Source of the DNA: an uncultured Nioella sp.
GTDB lineage: Bacteria; Pseudomonadota; Alphaproteobacteria; Rhodobacterales; Rhodobacteraceae
Length of the DNA: 64,000 bases
Assembly: GCA_947495575.1 (NCBI GenBank)
Contig: CANLZL010000007.1
Coordinates: 62,001 to 126,000 of the forward strand
Direction of reading: 5' to 3'
Both the position numbers and the translations under genes were made by a program. The notes below the pieces were generated by a model. The model was given only the letters and a program-made list of their open reading frames with translations. It did no database searches and had not been told where the DNA came from. Positions 17,293 to 25,247 of the stretch are shown piece after piece (the stretch's first letter is position 1; each line of letters begins with the position of its first letter).

Positions 17293-18180
17293 TCAGTTCG
17301 GGCGCGTGTCTCTAGGCTTCTTGGGCCAAGCTGCTTTGGCCAGCGATAGTAGGAGTTTCTCACTAGTTCCGGCAAATGACTGGCTGTGTTTGGCTAGTTG
17401 AAGGTTCAGCTTTCGCGTTTCGCGGTCAGGCAACGACAAAACGCCAGTTCGATCTTCGACTTTTGCAAGACCAACCGCAATTTTCGGCGTCAGGGTTGTC
17501 CAAAGTTCAACGCCGCCTTCTCCAAGAGGTTGCCGAATTTTGTCTTCGAACCGAACCACAGGGTTGCTAGCGACAATAAATTGTTTGTTTGGCCGAGAGG
17601 GCGTCGCAATCACAACTGAAAGTTTAGCCATCGTTTCGAGGATGTGAACAGTTTGCTTGTTAACGTTAGACACTCTGCTGTTTCCAGCAACCAAGGCTTG
17701 GAACACAGGGTCATTGAGGTGATATTTTTCGTCCGCTGTTAAGGGGCGATACCTTTCTTCAAACTCTTCAATAAAGTTTTCGTGGAAAGTTTCACCGACA
17801 GTGTCTTCGAGAATTGGCTCCATGAAGTCAGGTGATCGACGGTGATGGTTGTAGAAAAACTGTATGAACCGGCGACGGTCATGCTCATCATCGAAAAGAT
17901 AACTTCTGTCTCCTGAAAAGACTAACGAGAATTTTTCAATCCAGTTGGGAATGTAGTCATCAAACTCCTTCCCAAAGAAGCGTTCAAGACTGTCATCCTT
18001 GGAACCATCTTTCCTAATGTAAGAATTGTAGTGTCTTCTCTTGAAGATGGATGAGATGTTTCTCTTTTCAATCTTCCTGTTTTCATAGGCTCTGGATGTA
18101 TACAGAGTGGTTTTTCCGCTAATGCAGAAATTCTTTGTGATCGCTTCCGGAACGTAGTGATGGTTTTTTGAAATTTGCAT
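17293..18180 (-). CDS. DUF4238 domain protein, 295 aa
   Basis: Begins MQISKNHHYVPEAITKNF, the HHYVPxxxxxxF motif that defines DUF4238, followed by a long helical and beta region with no signal peptide or membrane segment. Function is unknown; such proteins are scattered in accessory regions. Its base composition is clearly richer in A and T than uvrB beside it, which suggests horizontal gain. The start lies 12 bases after the uvrB stop on the same strand, so it is probably read from the uvrB transcript. The 3' end abuts a GC-rich hairpin cluster. Confidence 0.8.
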   Translation of the reverse strand: MQISKNHHYVPEAITKNFCISGKTTLYTSRAYENRKIEKRNISSIFKRRHYNSYIRKDGSKDDSLERFFGKEFDDYIPNWIEKFSLVFSGDRSYLFDDEHDRRRFIQFFYNHHRRSPDFMEPILEDTVGETFHENFIEEFEERYRPLTADEKYHLNDPVFQALVAGNSRVSNVNKQTVHILETMAKLSVVIATPSRPNKQFIVASNPVVRFEDKIRQPLGEGGVELWTTLTPKIAVGLAKVEDRTGVLSLPDRETRKLNLQLAKHSQSFAGTSEKLLLSLAKAAWPKKPRDTRPN

Positions 18181-18192
18181 ACTCGAGGCCTA

Positions 18193-20355
18193 CTACCGCC
18201 GCCTCTTCCCACCTCTCTGCCCCGGCCTCCCTGCTGTTGACCTCCCCTCGGCCTTGGCAAGGCCGTCCACAGCAGCCTCAACCGCCGATTGCCGGGCGAG
18301 CGGATCATCCGAGACCACAAGATCGACCGTTTCCAGACGTTTGACCTCATCGCGCAGGCGGGCGGCCTCTTCGAACTCAAGGTTCTCAGCGGCTTTACGC
18401 ATCTGTTCGCGCAATCCGTCCAGATGCGCCTCCAGATTGGCGCCGTGCAGGGGTTTCTCGATCTTGGCCGTCACGCGGTTCATGTCGACATCGCCCTCAT
18501 AGAGACCGGCCAGAATATCCTCGACATTCTTCTTCACCGTCTCGGGCGTGATGCCGTGCTCAAGGTTATAGGCCTCTTGCTTTTCACGGCGGCGGTTGGT
18601 TTCGCCAATCGCGCGTTCCATGCTGCCGGTCATGCGGTCGGCATACATGATCACCCGGCCATCGGCGTTTCGGGCAGCCCGGCCAATGGTCTGAACCAGT
18701 GAGGTTTCGGATCGCAGGAAGCCCTCTTTATCCGCATCCAGAATGGCGACCAGCCCGCATTCGGGGATATCCAGCCCCTCACGCAGGAGGTTGATCCCAA
18801 TCAGCACATCAAAGGCCCCAAGGCGCAGATCGCGCAGGATCTCAATCCGTTCAATCGTGTCGATATCCGAATGCATGTAGCGCACCTTGATGCCCTGTTC
18901 ATGCAGGTATTCGGTCAGATCCTCGGCCATGCGTTTGGTCAGCGTGGTCACAAGCGTGCGGTAGCCTGCGGCGGTTACGCGGCGGATCTCATCCATCACA
19001 TCATCGACCTGCGTGGTGACGGGCCGGATCTCAACCGGCGGGTCCAAGAGCCCGGTGGGACGGATCACCTGTTCGGTGAAGACGCCGCCCGATTGCTCGA
19101 TCTCCCACGCGGCGGGTGTGGCTGAAACAAAGATCGACTGAGGCCGCATCGCATCCCACTCCTCAAATTTCAGAGGGCGGTTATCCATGCAGGAGGGCAG
19201 GCGGAACCCGTGTTCGGCCAGGGTGAATTTACGCCGGTAGTCGCCGCGATACATGCCGCCGATCTGCGGCACCGAGACATGAGATTCATCGGCAAAGACA
19301 ATCGCGTTATCGGGGATGTATTCGAACAATGTGGGGGGCGGTTCGCCGGGCGCACGCCCCGTCAGGTACCGCGAATAGTTTTCGATGCCGTTGCAGACCC
19401 CCGTGGCCTCCAGCATTTCTAGGTCAAATCGCGTGCGCTGTTCCAGCCGCTGCAATTCCAACAGCTTGCCTTCGTCTTCCATCTGTTTCAGGCGCAGCGT
19501 CAGCTCTTCCTTGATGCCCTTGATCGCCTGTTTCATCGTGGGCGTCGGCGTCACGTAGTGAGAATTCGCGTAAACGCGGACTTTTTCAAGCTTGTCGGTT
19601 TTGGCGCCGGTCAACGTGTCGAACTCGGTGATCGCCTCCAGCTCTTCCCCGAAAAAGGACAGGCGCCAGCCGCGATCTTCCAGATGGCTTGGCCAGATCT
19701 CAAGCGAGTCGCCGCGCACCCGGAACGACCCCCGCTGAAACGCTGAATCGTTGCGTTTGTATTGTTGGGCTACCAGATCGGCCATGACGCCACGCTGATT
19801 GTATTCTTTTCCAACCACCAGATCCTGCGTCATCGCGGTATAGGTTTCCGGACTGCCGATGCCGTAGATGCATGAGACCGAGGCGACGATGATCACATCA
19901 TCACGCTCCAACAGGGATCGGGTCGCCGAGTGGCGCATGCGATCGATCTGCTCGTTAATCTGGGATTCTTTCTCAATATAGGTGTCAGACCGGGCGACAT
20001 AGGCCTCGGGCTGGTAGTAGTCATAATAGCTGACGAAATACTCGACCGCGTTATCCGGGAAGAATCCCTTGAATTCGCCGTAGAGCTGCGCGGCGAGGGT
20101 CTTATTCGGGGCCAGGATGATCGCGGGGCGCTGTGTTTCCTCGATAATCTTGGCCATGGTGAATGTTTTGCCGCTGCCAGTGACACCCAAAAGCACCTGA
20201 TCGCGTTCGCCGTCCGTTATTCCGCCGGCCAGTTCGGCAATCGCCGTCGGTTGATCACCTGCGGGTTTGAAAGTTGTGTGCATGACAAACGGTCTGCCGC
20301 CTTCAAGTTTGGCGCGTGCAGGTTTTTGCATCATGGGCATGGTGGTGTCGGACAT
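18193..20355 (-). CDS. uvrB: Excinuclease ABC subunit B
   Basis: DNA-damage recognition helicase of nucleotide excision repair, working with UvrA and UvrC. Walker A GVTGSGKT at residues 57-64, the beta-hairpin [14 protein letters not shown] inserted into DNA, helicase motifs ([35 protein letters not shown]) and the C-terminal UVR segment are present. Length 720 aa is normal. ATG at 20355 with AGGA upstream is chosen; the frame runs 52 codons further through non-conserved sequence. A LexA-like site lies 35-49 bases upstream, and DUF4238 follows 12 bases downstream. Confidence 0.97.
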   Translation of the reverse strand: MSDTTMPMMQKPARAKLEGGRPFVMHTTFKPAGDQPTAIAELAGGITDGERDQVLLGVTGSGKTFTMAKIIEETQRPAIILAPNKTLAAQLYGEFKGFFPDNAVEYFVSYYDYYQPEAYVARSDTYIEKESQINEQIDRMRHSATRSLLERDDVIIVASVSCIYGIGSPETYTAMTQDLVVGKEYNQRGVMADLVAQQYKRNDSAFQRGSFRVRGDSLEIWPSHLEDRGWRLSFFGEELEAITEFDTLTGAKTDKLEKVRVYANSHYVTPTPTMKQAIKGIKEELTLRLKQMEDEGKLLELQRLEQRTRFDLEMLEATGVCNGIENYSRYLTGRAPGEPPPTLFEYIPDNAIVFADESHVSVPQIGGMYRGDYRRKFTLAEHGFRLPSCMDNRPLKFEEWDAMRPQSIFVSATPAAWEIEQSGGVFTEQVIRPTGLLDPPVEIRPVTTQVDDVMDEIRRVTAAGYRTLVTTLTKRMAEDLTEYLHEQGIKVRYMHSDIDTIERIEILRDLRLGAFDVLIGINLLREGLDIPECGLVAILDADKEGFLRSETSLVQTIGRAARNADGRVIMYADRMTGSMERAIGETNRRREKQEAYNLEHGITPETVKKNVEDILAGLYEGDVDMNRVTAKIEKPLHGANLEAHLDGLREQMRKAAENLEFEEAARLRDEVKRLETVDLVVSDDPLARQSAVEAAVDGLAKAEGRSTAGRPGQRGGKRRR

Positions 20356-20389
20356 GGATGAACGATTCCTAAACTGATCCTTTAAGAAT

Positions 20390-20404
20390 GGTCCTATTTT
20401 GTTC
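20390..20404. promoter_or_regulatory. Candidate LexA (SOS) box upstream of uvrB
   Basis: GGTC-N7-GTTC (on the plus strand) matches the alphaproteobacterial LexA site GTTC-N7-GTTC at seven of eight fixed bases and lies 35-49 bases before the uvrB start codon. uvrB is a plausible SOS gene, but the single mismatch in the left half keeps this tentative. Confidence 0.45.
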
Positions 20405-20791
20405 CCATGCAAGAGGGGGAGGGCGAGAACCGCTAACAGAATAGCAAACCCCTCCTGACATCTTTGTGTCAGGAGGTGACATTTGGCCTGCAAAAAAATG
20501 CACGACACCAATTCAGAAAATGGGACTTGCTTTAAACGAATTCGTAACGAATTGCCTGCAGTGTTCAGAGGCTGCCCGACTCCAAAGGGTTCACCCCCGA
20601 AGGGCTAGCAGCAATAGAGGTTGCCGGGTGGCTTCGCACCACCCACCCCACCCCTCGCTCCACGAGGTCGCCCGGCAACCTGCACGCATTCCCCTTTTTC
20701 GCAGGTTTTCCCCAATGCGCGACCGAATTGACCGTTGCATCCTTGGCTACGATTCTGGATAAGTCCAAGGACCATCAAGGAGCCCAATCAC
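20405..20791. other. Gene-free intergenic region between uvrB and the NDUFS4-like gene
   Basis: This region and the 49 bases before it separate two divergent genes and must hold their promoters. I see no convincing protein-coding frame. The notable element is the inverted repeat at 20618-20681. A TTGACC at 20728-20733 could be a -35 box for the plus-strand gene, but I find no good -10 at the usual distance. AAGGAG at 20777-20782 is the ribosome-binding site of the next gene. Confidence 0.6.
20618..20681. repeat. Perfect 11-base inverted repeat with a nested hairpin
   Basis: AGGTTGCCGGG (20618-20628) is the exact reverse complement of CCCGGCAACCT (20671-20681). Between them GGTG-GCTTCG-CACC forms a smaller hairpin. 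The element is intergenic, not followed by a T run, and resembles the palindromic interspersed elements found in Rhodobacterales intergenic regions. Confidence 0.55.
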
Positions 20792-21103
20792 ATGCGCGCA
20801 CGAATCTACCAACCCGCCCGCAACGCGATGCAATCAGGACTTGGCAAAACCAAGACCTGGGTTCTGGAATTTGCGCCCGCCGAACGGCGTGAAGTTGACC
20901 CGCTGATGGGATGGACCAGCTCGGGCGATATGGACAGCCAGGTCAAGCTGCGTTTCGATAGCCTGGAGGCAGCCAAAGAATACGCAGCTGAGCGCGGGAT
21001 TGAAGCCGTCGTCCTGCAACCGCAGCGCCGTAAGGCCAATGTACGCCCCGGCGGATATGGTGAGAATTTTGCCACCAATCGCCGCCAGGTCTGGACACAT
21101 TGA
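20792..21103 (+). CDS. ETC complex I subunit (NDUFS4-like) protein, 103 aa
   Basis: Bacterial homologue of the mitochondrial complex I accessory subunit NDUFS4 (18-kDa/AQDQ). Recognisable are the opening [14 protein letters not shown], then [22 protein letters not shown], and the later strand [15 protein letters not shown]; the tail is [11 protein letters not shown]. It probably associates with NADH dehydrogenase at the inner membrane. ATG at 20792 follows AAGGAG by nine bases. Its stop overlaps the start of the next gene in TTGA. Confidence 0.9.
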   Translation: MRARIYQPARNAMQSGLGKTKTWVLEFAPAERREVDPLMGWTSSGDMDSQVKLRFDSLEAAKEYAAERGIEAVVLQPQRRKANVRPGGYGENFATNRRQVWTH

Positions 21104-21570
21104 GCGCAGAGGCGTTCACCTTCCAACTTGATGACCCGGCCGCCCCGGATGTGGCCAACCTGCTGGCGCGCCATCACGCTCTGATGCGCTCACAATCTCC
21201 ACCAGAAAGCTGCCACGTCAAAACCAGCGACGAGCTGTCTGAGGCGGGCGCCATGACCTTTTCCTTGCGCGATGGCGATCAGATCGTCGGAATTGGCGCA
21301 ATGGTAACAATCGGCCCGGGTCATCTGGAGCTGAAATCCATGCATGTCCCGTCTGAAGCCCGCGGGCGCGGGTTGGGGACGGTCTTATTGGACAGCATGA
21401 TTGCGCATGCCTGCAAACTCGGGGCAACGCAGCTGAGTTTGGAAACCGGCTCAGCCCCTGAATTCGCGGCAGCCCGCGCGCTTTACAGGGCGGCGGATTT
21501 TGCGGAGTGCCCGCCATTTGGCGACTATATCGGGGATCCGCTCAGCACCTTTATGACTCGTGCTCTCTAA
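21100..21570 (+). CDS. GNAT family N-acetyltransferase, 156 aa, TTG start
   Basis: Single-domain acetyltransferase. The central strand [40 protein letters not shown] includes the acetyl-CoA pyrophosphate loop (ARGRGLG), and [19 protein letters not shown] is the usual C-terminal half. The substrate is unknown; its group includes PhnO/YafP-like enzymes. The TTG at 21100 overlaps the TGA of the NDUFS4-like gene (TTGA), so translation is probably coupled to it. Confidence 0.88.
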   Translation: MSAEAFTFQLDDPAAPDVANLLARHHALMRSQSPPESCHVKTSDELSEAGAMTFSLRDGDQIVGIGAMVTIGPGHLELKSMHVPSEARGRGLGTVLLDSMIAHACKLGATQLSLETGSAPEFAAARALYRAADFAECPPFGDYIGDPLSTFMTRAL

Positions 21571-21611
21571 GTCTTGCCAAGCCCCGCATCCTACCGCAAT
21601 AAGGGGCCAGC

Positions 21612-21688
21612 GGTCCCTTAGCTCAACTGGATAGAGCAGCTGACTTCTAATCAGCAGGTTGAGGGTTCGAGTCCTTCAGGGATCGCCA
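21612..21688 (+). tRNA. tRNA-Arg (anticodon TCT)
   Basis: Complete cloverleaf: acceptor GGTCCCT with AGGGATC, D arm GCTC...GAGC, anticodon stem GCTGA/TCAGC around the loop CTTCTAA (anticodon TCT), T arm GAGGG/CCTTC with loop TTCGAGT, discriminator G and an encoded CCA ending at 21688. It reads AGA codons. Beyond it, up to 21885, about 200 bases carry no gene I can support. Confidence 0.96.
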
Positions 21689-21885
21689 CTTTTCAAATCA
21701 ATATCGATTGCATGATAAGGGTCGGATGACGGAGCTCTGTCGTTGGACAAGTATTGGGCGCACATTGGAAGCGGTGATGGAGCAATAGCCGATCGTCCAA
21801 CAAGAATTGTTTTGATGAATGAACCTGCGTGGTATCGGGCAAAGGGTCTTGCATTTCAGGATTGACCTGATGGCATGAGAAAATG

Positions 21886-23259
21886 TCAGATTGGCCCTGT
21901 TTCGGGAAAGGAAATACTGACCATCAGGCCCGGCTCGCCTGAGCGCAGTTCCAACCGACCGCCTGCACCATCAGCAACCGCTTTTGCAATTGGCAATCCC
22001 AGGCCGCTGCCGTCAGATGGAGTGACTTGACCAAATCTTGAAAGTGCGAGGTCAAATTCAGATGGTGTCAATCCCACGCCGTCGTCGGCGATGGTCAGTT
22101 CGACCAGTTTCCCTTTTCTTTTCATCGAGATGGAAATTTGTGACAAGCCGCTTCCGCCGTGATCAAGTGCATTGGTTACCAGGTTGATTATGGCCTGATC
22201 AAAGAGAACTGGATCTACCAAAGCAAAGACGGGCCGATCCGGAATAGACGCGATCAGCGCGACGCCCTGCTCGGAGGCCTTTTTTTCAAGCTCATTCGCC
22301 AGATAGTTCAGCGACCGAGCCAAATCGATGGGTTCCGAGGACTCCACCAGTTGCCGGGATCTTGCGCGTTCAAAGGCCAACAAATCCTCGGTTAGTTTTG
22401 CCGCCCGCCGGGTCGCTTCCACCAAATCTTGGCTGCGTTCCTGAGCATCCGGCAGGGTTTTGGCGGCGGCGACCGCCTCGGACAAGGATAGGACACCAGC
22501 AATCGGGTTGCGAAGTTGATGAGCAGCGTCTGATATGAAGTCATCCTTGGCGCGTAGGGTGGCCTGCAACTCCTTCAACAGCTCATTAAGCTTGCCAACA
22601 ATTCCGCTAACCTCAATTGGGATCGGGCGTTTTATTGAGGCCAGTTCCTCGGGCGAACGGCGGCCGATAGCTTCTTCCAGGTCGATCAAGGGGCGCAGAC
22701 CAAATCTGACGCCGAACCAGACGATCAGAGCAACCGCCAAAACAAGCGTGGCCATCACAACATAGGTTCGTTGTGACAGGCTGCGCACAAACCCATCCCG
22801 CAGCGACAGATTTTGCCAGACGGTGAATGTGAACCCGCCGCTCAGGCCATCAATGGACATCTGGTCGCTGAATTGAACGGTTCGTACCGGTACATCCTGG
22901 TAGATGGCATCGTAGAACGTAAAGCGCTCCGCATCGTCCCGAACGCTTTCAGGCGGAACAGGCGGAGTTGCATAGCCTGTCACAAAGACACCGTCGGGTG
23001 CATAAACGTGATAAAACACCTGTCCGCCTGATGTATCCCTGAGCAAGTCCCGGGTTTCCTCGCTGAGGGCGTCGCCGCCGCTGAATGCCGTGTCGCGGGA
23101 AATTCCCAAAGCAGTGACCAGCAATGAGCGGTCGAAACGATCCGCGGCGCGGCGCTCTGCATCATTTGTTGCCCAAACCGACAGACCAAACGCGATGACG
23201 AGCAGCGGTAGGAGAATAATAAGAGTCAATCGGGCTCTCAAAGAGACCCGCAAAATCAT
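21886..23259 (-). CDS. TctE-type sensor histidine kinase, 457 aa
   Basis: Inner-membrane sensor with two transmembrane segments (residues about 12-30 and 166-187) enclosing a periplasmic sensor region of about 135 residues, typical for TctE-like kinases that detect tricarboxylates. The phosphorylated histidine is H247 in AAHQLRNP; the ATPase part has N box NLVTNALDHG, D box ADDGVGL and G box GSGLGLPIA. Its start overlaps the response regulator stop in ATGA. The pair is divergent from tctC of TTT system 1 and probably controls it (inference). Confidence 0.93.
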   Translation of the reverse strand: MILRVSLRARLTLIILLPLLVIAFGLSVWATNDAERRAADRFDRSLLVTALGISRDTAFSGGDALSEETRDLLRDTSGGQVFYHVYAPDGVFVTGYATPPVPPESVRDDAERFTFYDAIYQDVPVRTVQFSDQMSIDGLSGGFTFTVWQNLSLRDGFVRSLSQRTYVVMATLVLAVALIVWFGVRFGLRPLIDLEEAIGRRSPEELASIKRPIPIEVSGIVGKLNELLKELQATLRAKDDFISDAAHQLRNPIAGVLSLSEAVAAAKTLPDAQERSQDLVEATRRAAKLTEDLLAFERARSRQLVESSEPIDLARSLNYLANELEKKASEQGVALIASIPDRPVFALVDPVLFDQAIINLVTNALDHGGSGLSQISISMKRKGKLVELTIADDGVGLTPSEFDLALSRFGQVTPSDGSGLGLPIAKAVADGAGGRLELRSGEPGLMVSISFPETGPI

Positions 23260-23927
23260 TTGGGTGTCTCTTGCATAAGGTAGCCAATCCCGCGTTGTAC
23301 GCGAATTTCTATGCTATGAGATTTCAGACGTTTTCGTAGGCGAGACACGTAGACTTCGACCACGGGTTCATCGACGTCGCTGCCCGTGCCATACATGTTG
23401 TCGAGCAGGATCTGTTTTGACACGGTCCGGCCTTTGGCAGCAAGAAGCGTTTCAAACAACGTTACCTCCCTACGCGGGATCGTTAAGGGGCCGTCTGGGC
23501 CAACAACCATTCGCGCCGTTGCGTCAAAGGTCAGATCCGAGATTGTCTGGATGGCATGACCTGGTCGTTCCTTTCGTCGGGAAAGGGCCCGAATTCTTGC
23601 AGACAGCTCATCCATTTCAAATGGTTTAATTAGGTAATCGTCGGCGCCTGCGTCCAGTCCGAGGATTTTCTCGGAGGTCTCAGACTGCGCCGTTAGCATT
23701 AGGACAGGCCGGTCATCACCCCGATTGCGCATCGCTTTTAGAATGTCGATGCCGCTTTGGCCCGGCAGTTTGATGTCCAGGATCACAAGATCAGCCCCGT
23801 CGCTGCGCAAAAACTGATCCGCCTCAGCGCCATCGTGCAACATGTCAACGGCGTGCCCCTCATCCCTCAAACGATAGGCAACGCCCTTCGCAACCGAGAT
23901 ATTGTCTTCAACGATAACAATGCGCAC
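23256..23927 (-). CDS. OmpR/TctD-type response regulator, 223 aa, GTG start
   Basis: Receiver domain residues 1-115 with the phosphate-accepting D51 in LVILDIKLPG and the later K of YLIKPF; C-terminal winged helix (about 125-220) with PRREVTLFETLLAAKGR and VVEVYVSRLRKRL. The start is GTG at 23925-23927, giving MRIVIVEDN, the normal N-terminus, with GAGTGGGG upstream. No ATG exists nearer than an upstream one that would add 18 unrelated residues. About 140 bases separate it from tctC in the opposite direction. Confidence 0.93.
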   Translation of the reverse strand: MRIVIVEDNISVAKGVAYRLRDEGHAVDMLHDGAEADQFLRSDGADLVILDIKLPGQSGIDILKAMRNRGDDRPVLMLTAQSETSEKILGLDAGADDYLIKPFEMDELSARIRALSRRKERPGHAIQTISDLTFDATARMVVGPDGPLTIPRREVTLFETLLAAKGRTVSKQILLDNMYGTGSDVDEPVVEVYVSRLRKRLKSHSIEIRVQRGIGYLMQETPK

Positions 23928-24067
23928 GCCGACCCCACTCAATCTTTTTTCCAAAATGAAAGGTTCGTGCAAGATTGGCACTTAACACTGCCGGTCATCA
24001 AGGAGGCATTCGATGTCTCCAGATACAGCACCCTGATCGGGGAGGTCGGGGTTTATGGGAGGAAAAG

Positions 24068-25171
24068 ATGATTAACACGATCACAAAGCGTTCGGCGGCA
24101 CTTTTTGCAGGCGCGTCAGCACTATGCTTCGGCACGGCAGCATTGGCTGATGGCCACGGCCTGGATTTGTCGGGTGAAACCGTCGAATGGATAATTCCGT
24201 TTTCGGAAACTGGCGGCTCTGCACGGTGGGCAAATTTCTATGCGCCTTTGCTGAGCGAAGCATTGCCTGGCAACCCGACCGTTGTCGTCACATTTATGCC
24301 CGGCGCAGGGTCGACAACAGGCGCAAACCATTTCCAAGGTCTGGAATACGAGGATGGAACCACGATCTTTGGATCTTCCGGGTCAACCCAGTTCCCATAC
24401 CTTCTGAATGATCCACGCGTACGGTATGAATATGGTGACTGGAACGTCGTTCTGGCATCGGGCACCGGTGGTGTTGTTTACCTGCCGGCAGACTTGGCAA
24501 CAGCCATGGAAAATGGCGGCATTGACGCGTTGATGGATGAAAACTTCATCTACGGCTCGCAAGGTGCAACTCGTCTTGACCTCGTGCCACTTCTGGCATG
24601 GGAGATGCTGGGACTGGATGTTGAGCCCGTGTTTGGCATCGAAGGTCGCGGCGATGGCCGCCTGATGTTCGAACGTGGTGAAGCCAATATCGACTATCAA
24701 ACCTCGTCCTCTTACCTGTCCGGCGTTGCGCCGTTGGTAGAGGCAGGCACAGCCGTTCCATGGTTCTCATTTGGCGCATTGGATGCTGACGGAAACATTG
24801 TCCGTGATCCCACATTCCCGGACATGCCAAGCTTTGCCGAAGTTTGCGAAGCGGCCCCAGCCTGTGAAACCAGTGGTCCCGCCTGGGACGCATGGGAGGC
24901 ATTCTTTGTTGCCGGGTTCCCTGCACAGAAAATGGTCTTCTTGCCCGCCGGTGCGCCACAAGAGGCGATTGATACCTACACCCAGGCCTTTGCTGCAATC
25001 ACCGAACGTGCTGATTTTGAAGAGATCTCGGTCGCGCGTCTGGGCATCTATCCGCAGTTGACAGGTGATGCCGCGCAAACCGCCTTGGAAAGCGCAACTG
25101 TAGTTCCCGAGGAAGCCAGTGACTTCGTCATCAACTGGCTCGGCGAACGCTACGGCGTCGTTTTGCAGTAA
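24068..25171 (+). CDS. tctC: TTT system 1 solute-binding protein (TctC-like), 367 aa
   Basis: Periplasmic tricarboxylate-binding protein. A signal peptide (to about residue 26, ...GTAALADGHG) is followed by the Bug/TctC opening ETVEWIIPFSETGGSARWANFYAPLLSE, the VVTFMPGAGSTTGANHFQ segment and a two-lobed receptor sequence. At 367 residues it is longer than the usual 300-330 because of extra sequence in the middle and C-terminal lobe, including two cysteines (CEAAPACETS) that could form a disulphide. GGGAGGA lies four bases before ATG 24068. A hairpin terminator follows before the permease gene. Confidence 0.9.
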   Translation: MINTITKRSAALFAGASALCFGTAALADGHGLDLSGETVEWIIPFSETGGSARWANFYAPLLSEALPGNPTVVVTFMPGAGSTTGANHFQGLEYEDGTTIFGSSGSTQFPYLLNDPRVRYEYGDWNVVLASGTGGVVYLPADLATAMENGGIDALMDENFIYGSQGATRLDLVPLLAWEMLGLDVEPVFGIEGRGDGRLMFERGEANIDYQTSSSYLSGVAPLVEAGTAVPWFSFGALDADGNIVRDPTFPDMPSFAEVCEAAPACETSGPAWDAWEAFFVAGFPAQKMVFLPAGAPQEAIDTYTQAFAAITERADFEEISVARLGIYPQLTGDAAQTALESATVVPEEASDFVINWLGERYGVVLQ

Positions 25172-25184
25172 CACGCGTTACCCT

Positions 25185-25219
25185 GCTCTCCTGCCATTTC
25201 GGCGGGAGAGCCCCTTTTT
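25185..25219 (+). terminator. Intra-operon hairpin between tctC and the permease gene
   Basis: GCTCTCCTGCC (25185-25195) pairs with GGCGGGAGAGC (25201-25211) with one G-T pair and is followed by CCCTTTTT. A leaky terminator here would give more binding protein than permease, as in many binding-protein transport operons. Confidence 0.72.
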
Positions 25220-25247
25220 ACCCTGAATGACAGAATGGAGACCAGTC

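Noticed and set aside
17045-17401. 118-codon open frame across the hairpin region on the plus strand
   Set aside because: Low-complexity, no ribosome-binding site, runs into the antisense of DUF4238, and the region is dominated by inverted repeats.
23975-23992. Sigma-54-like promoter TTGGCAC...TGCC before tctC 1
   Set aside because: GG and GC are 11 bases apart instead of 10, and no activator of the NtrC class is encoded nearby.
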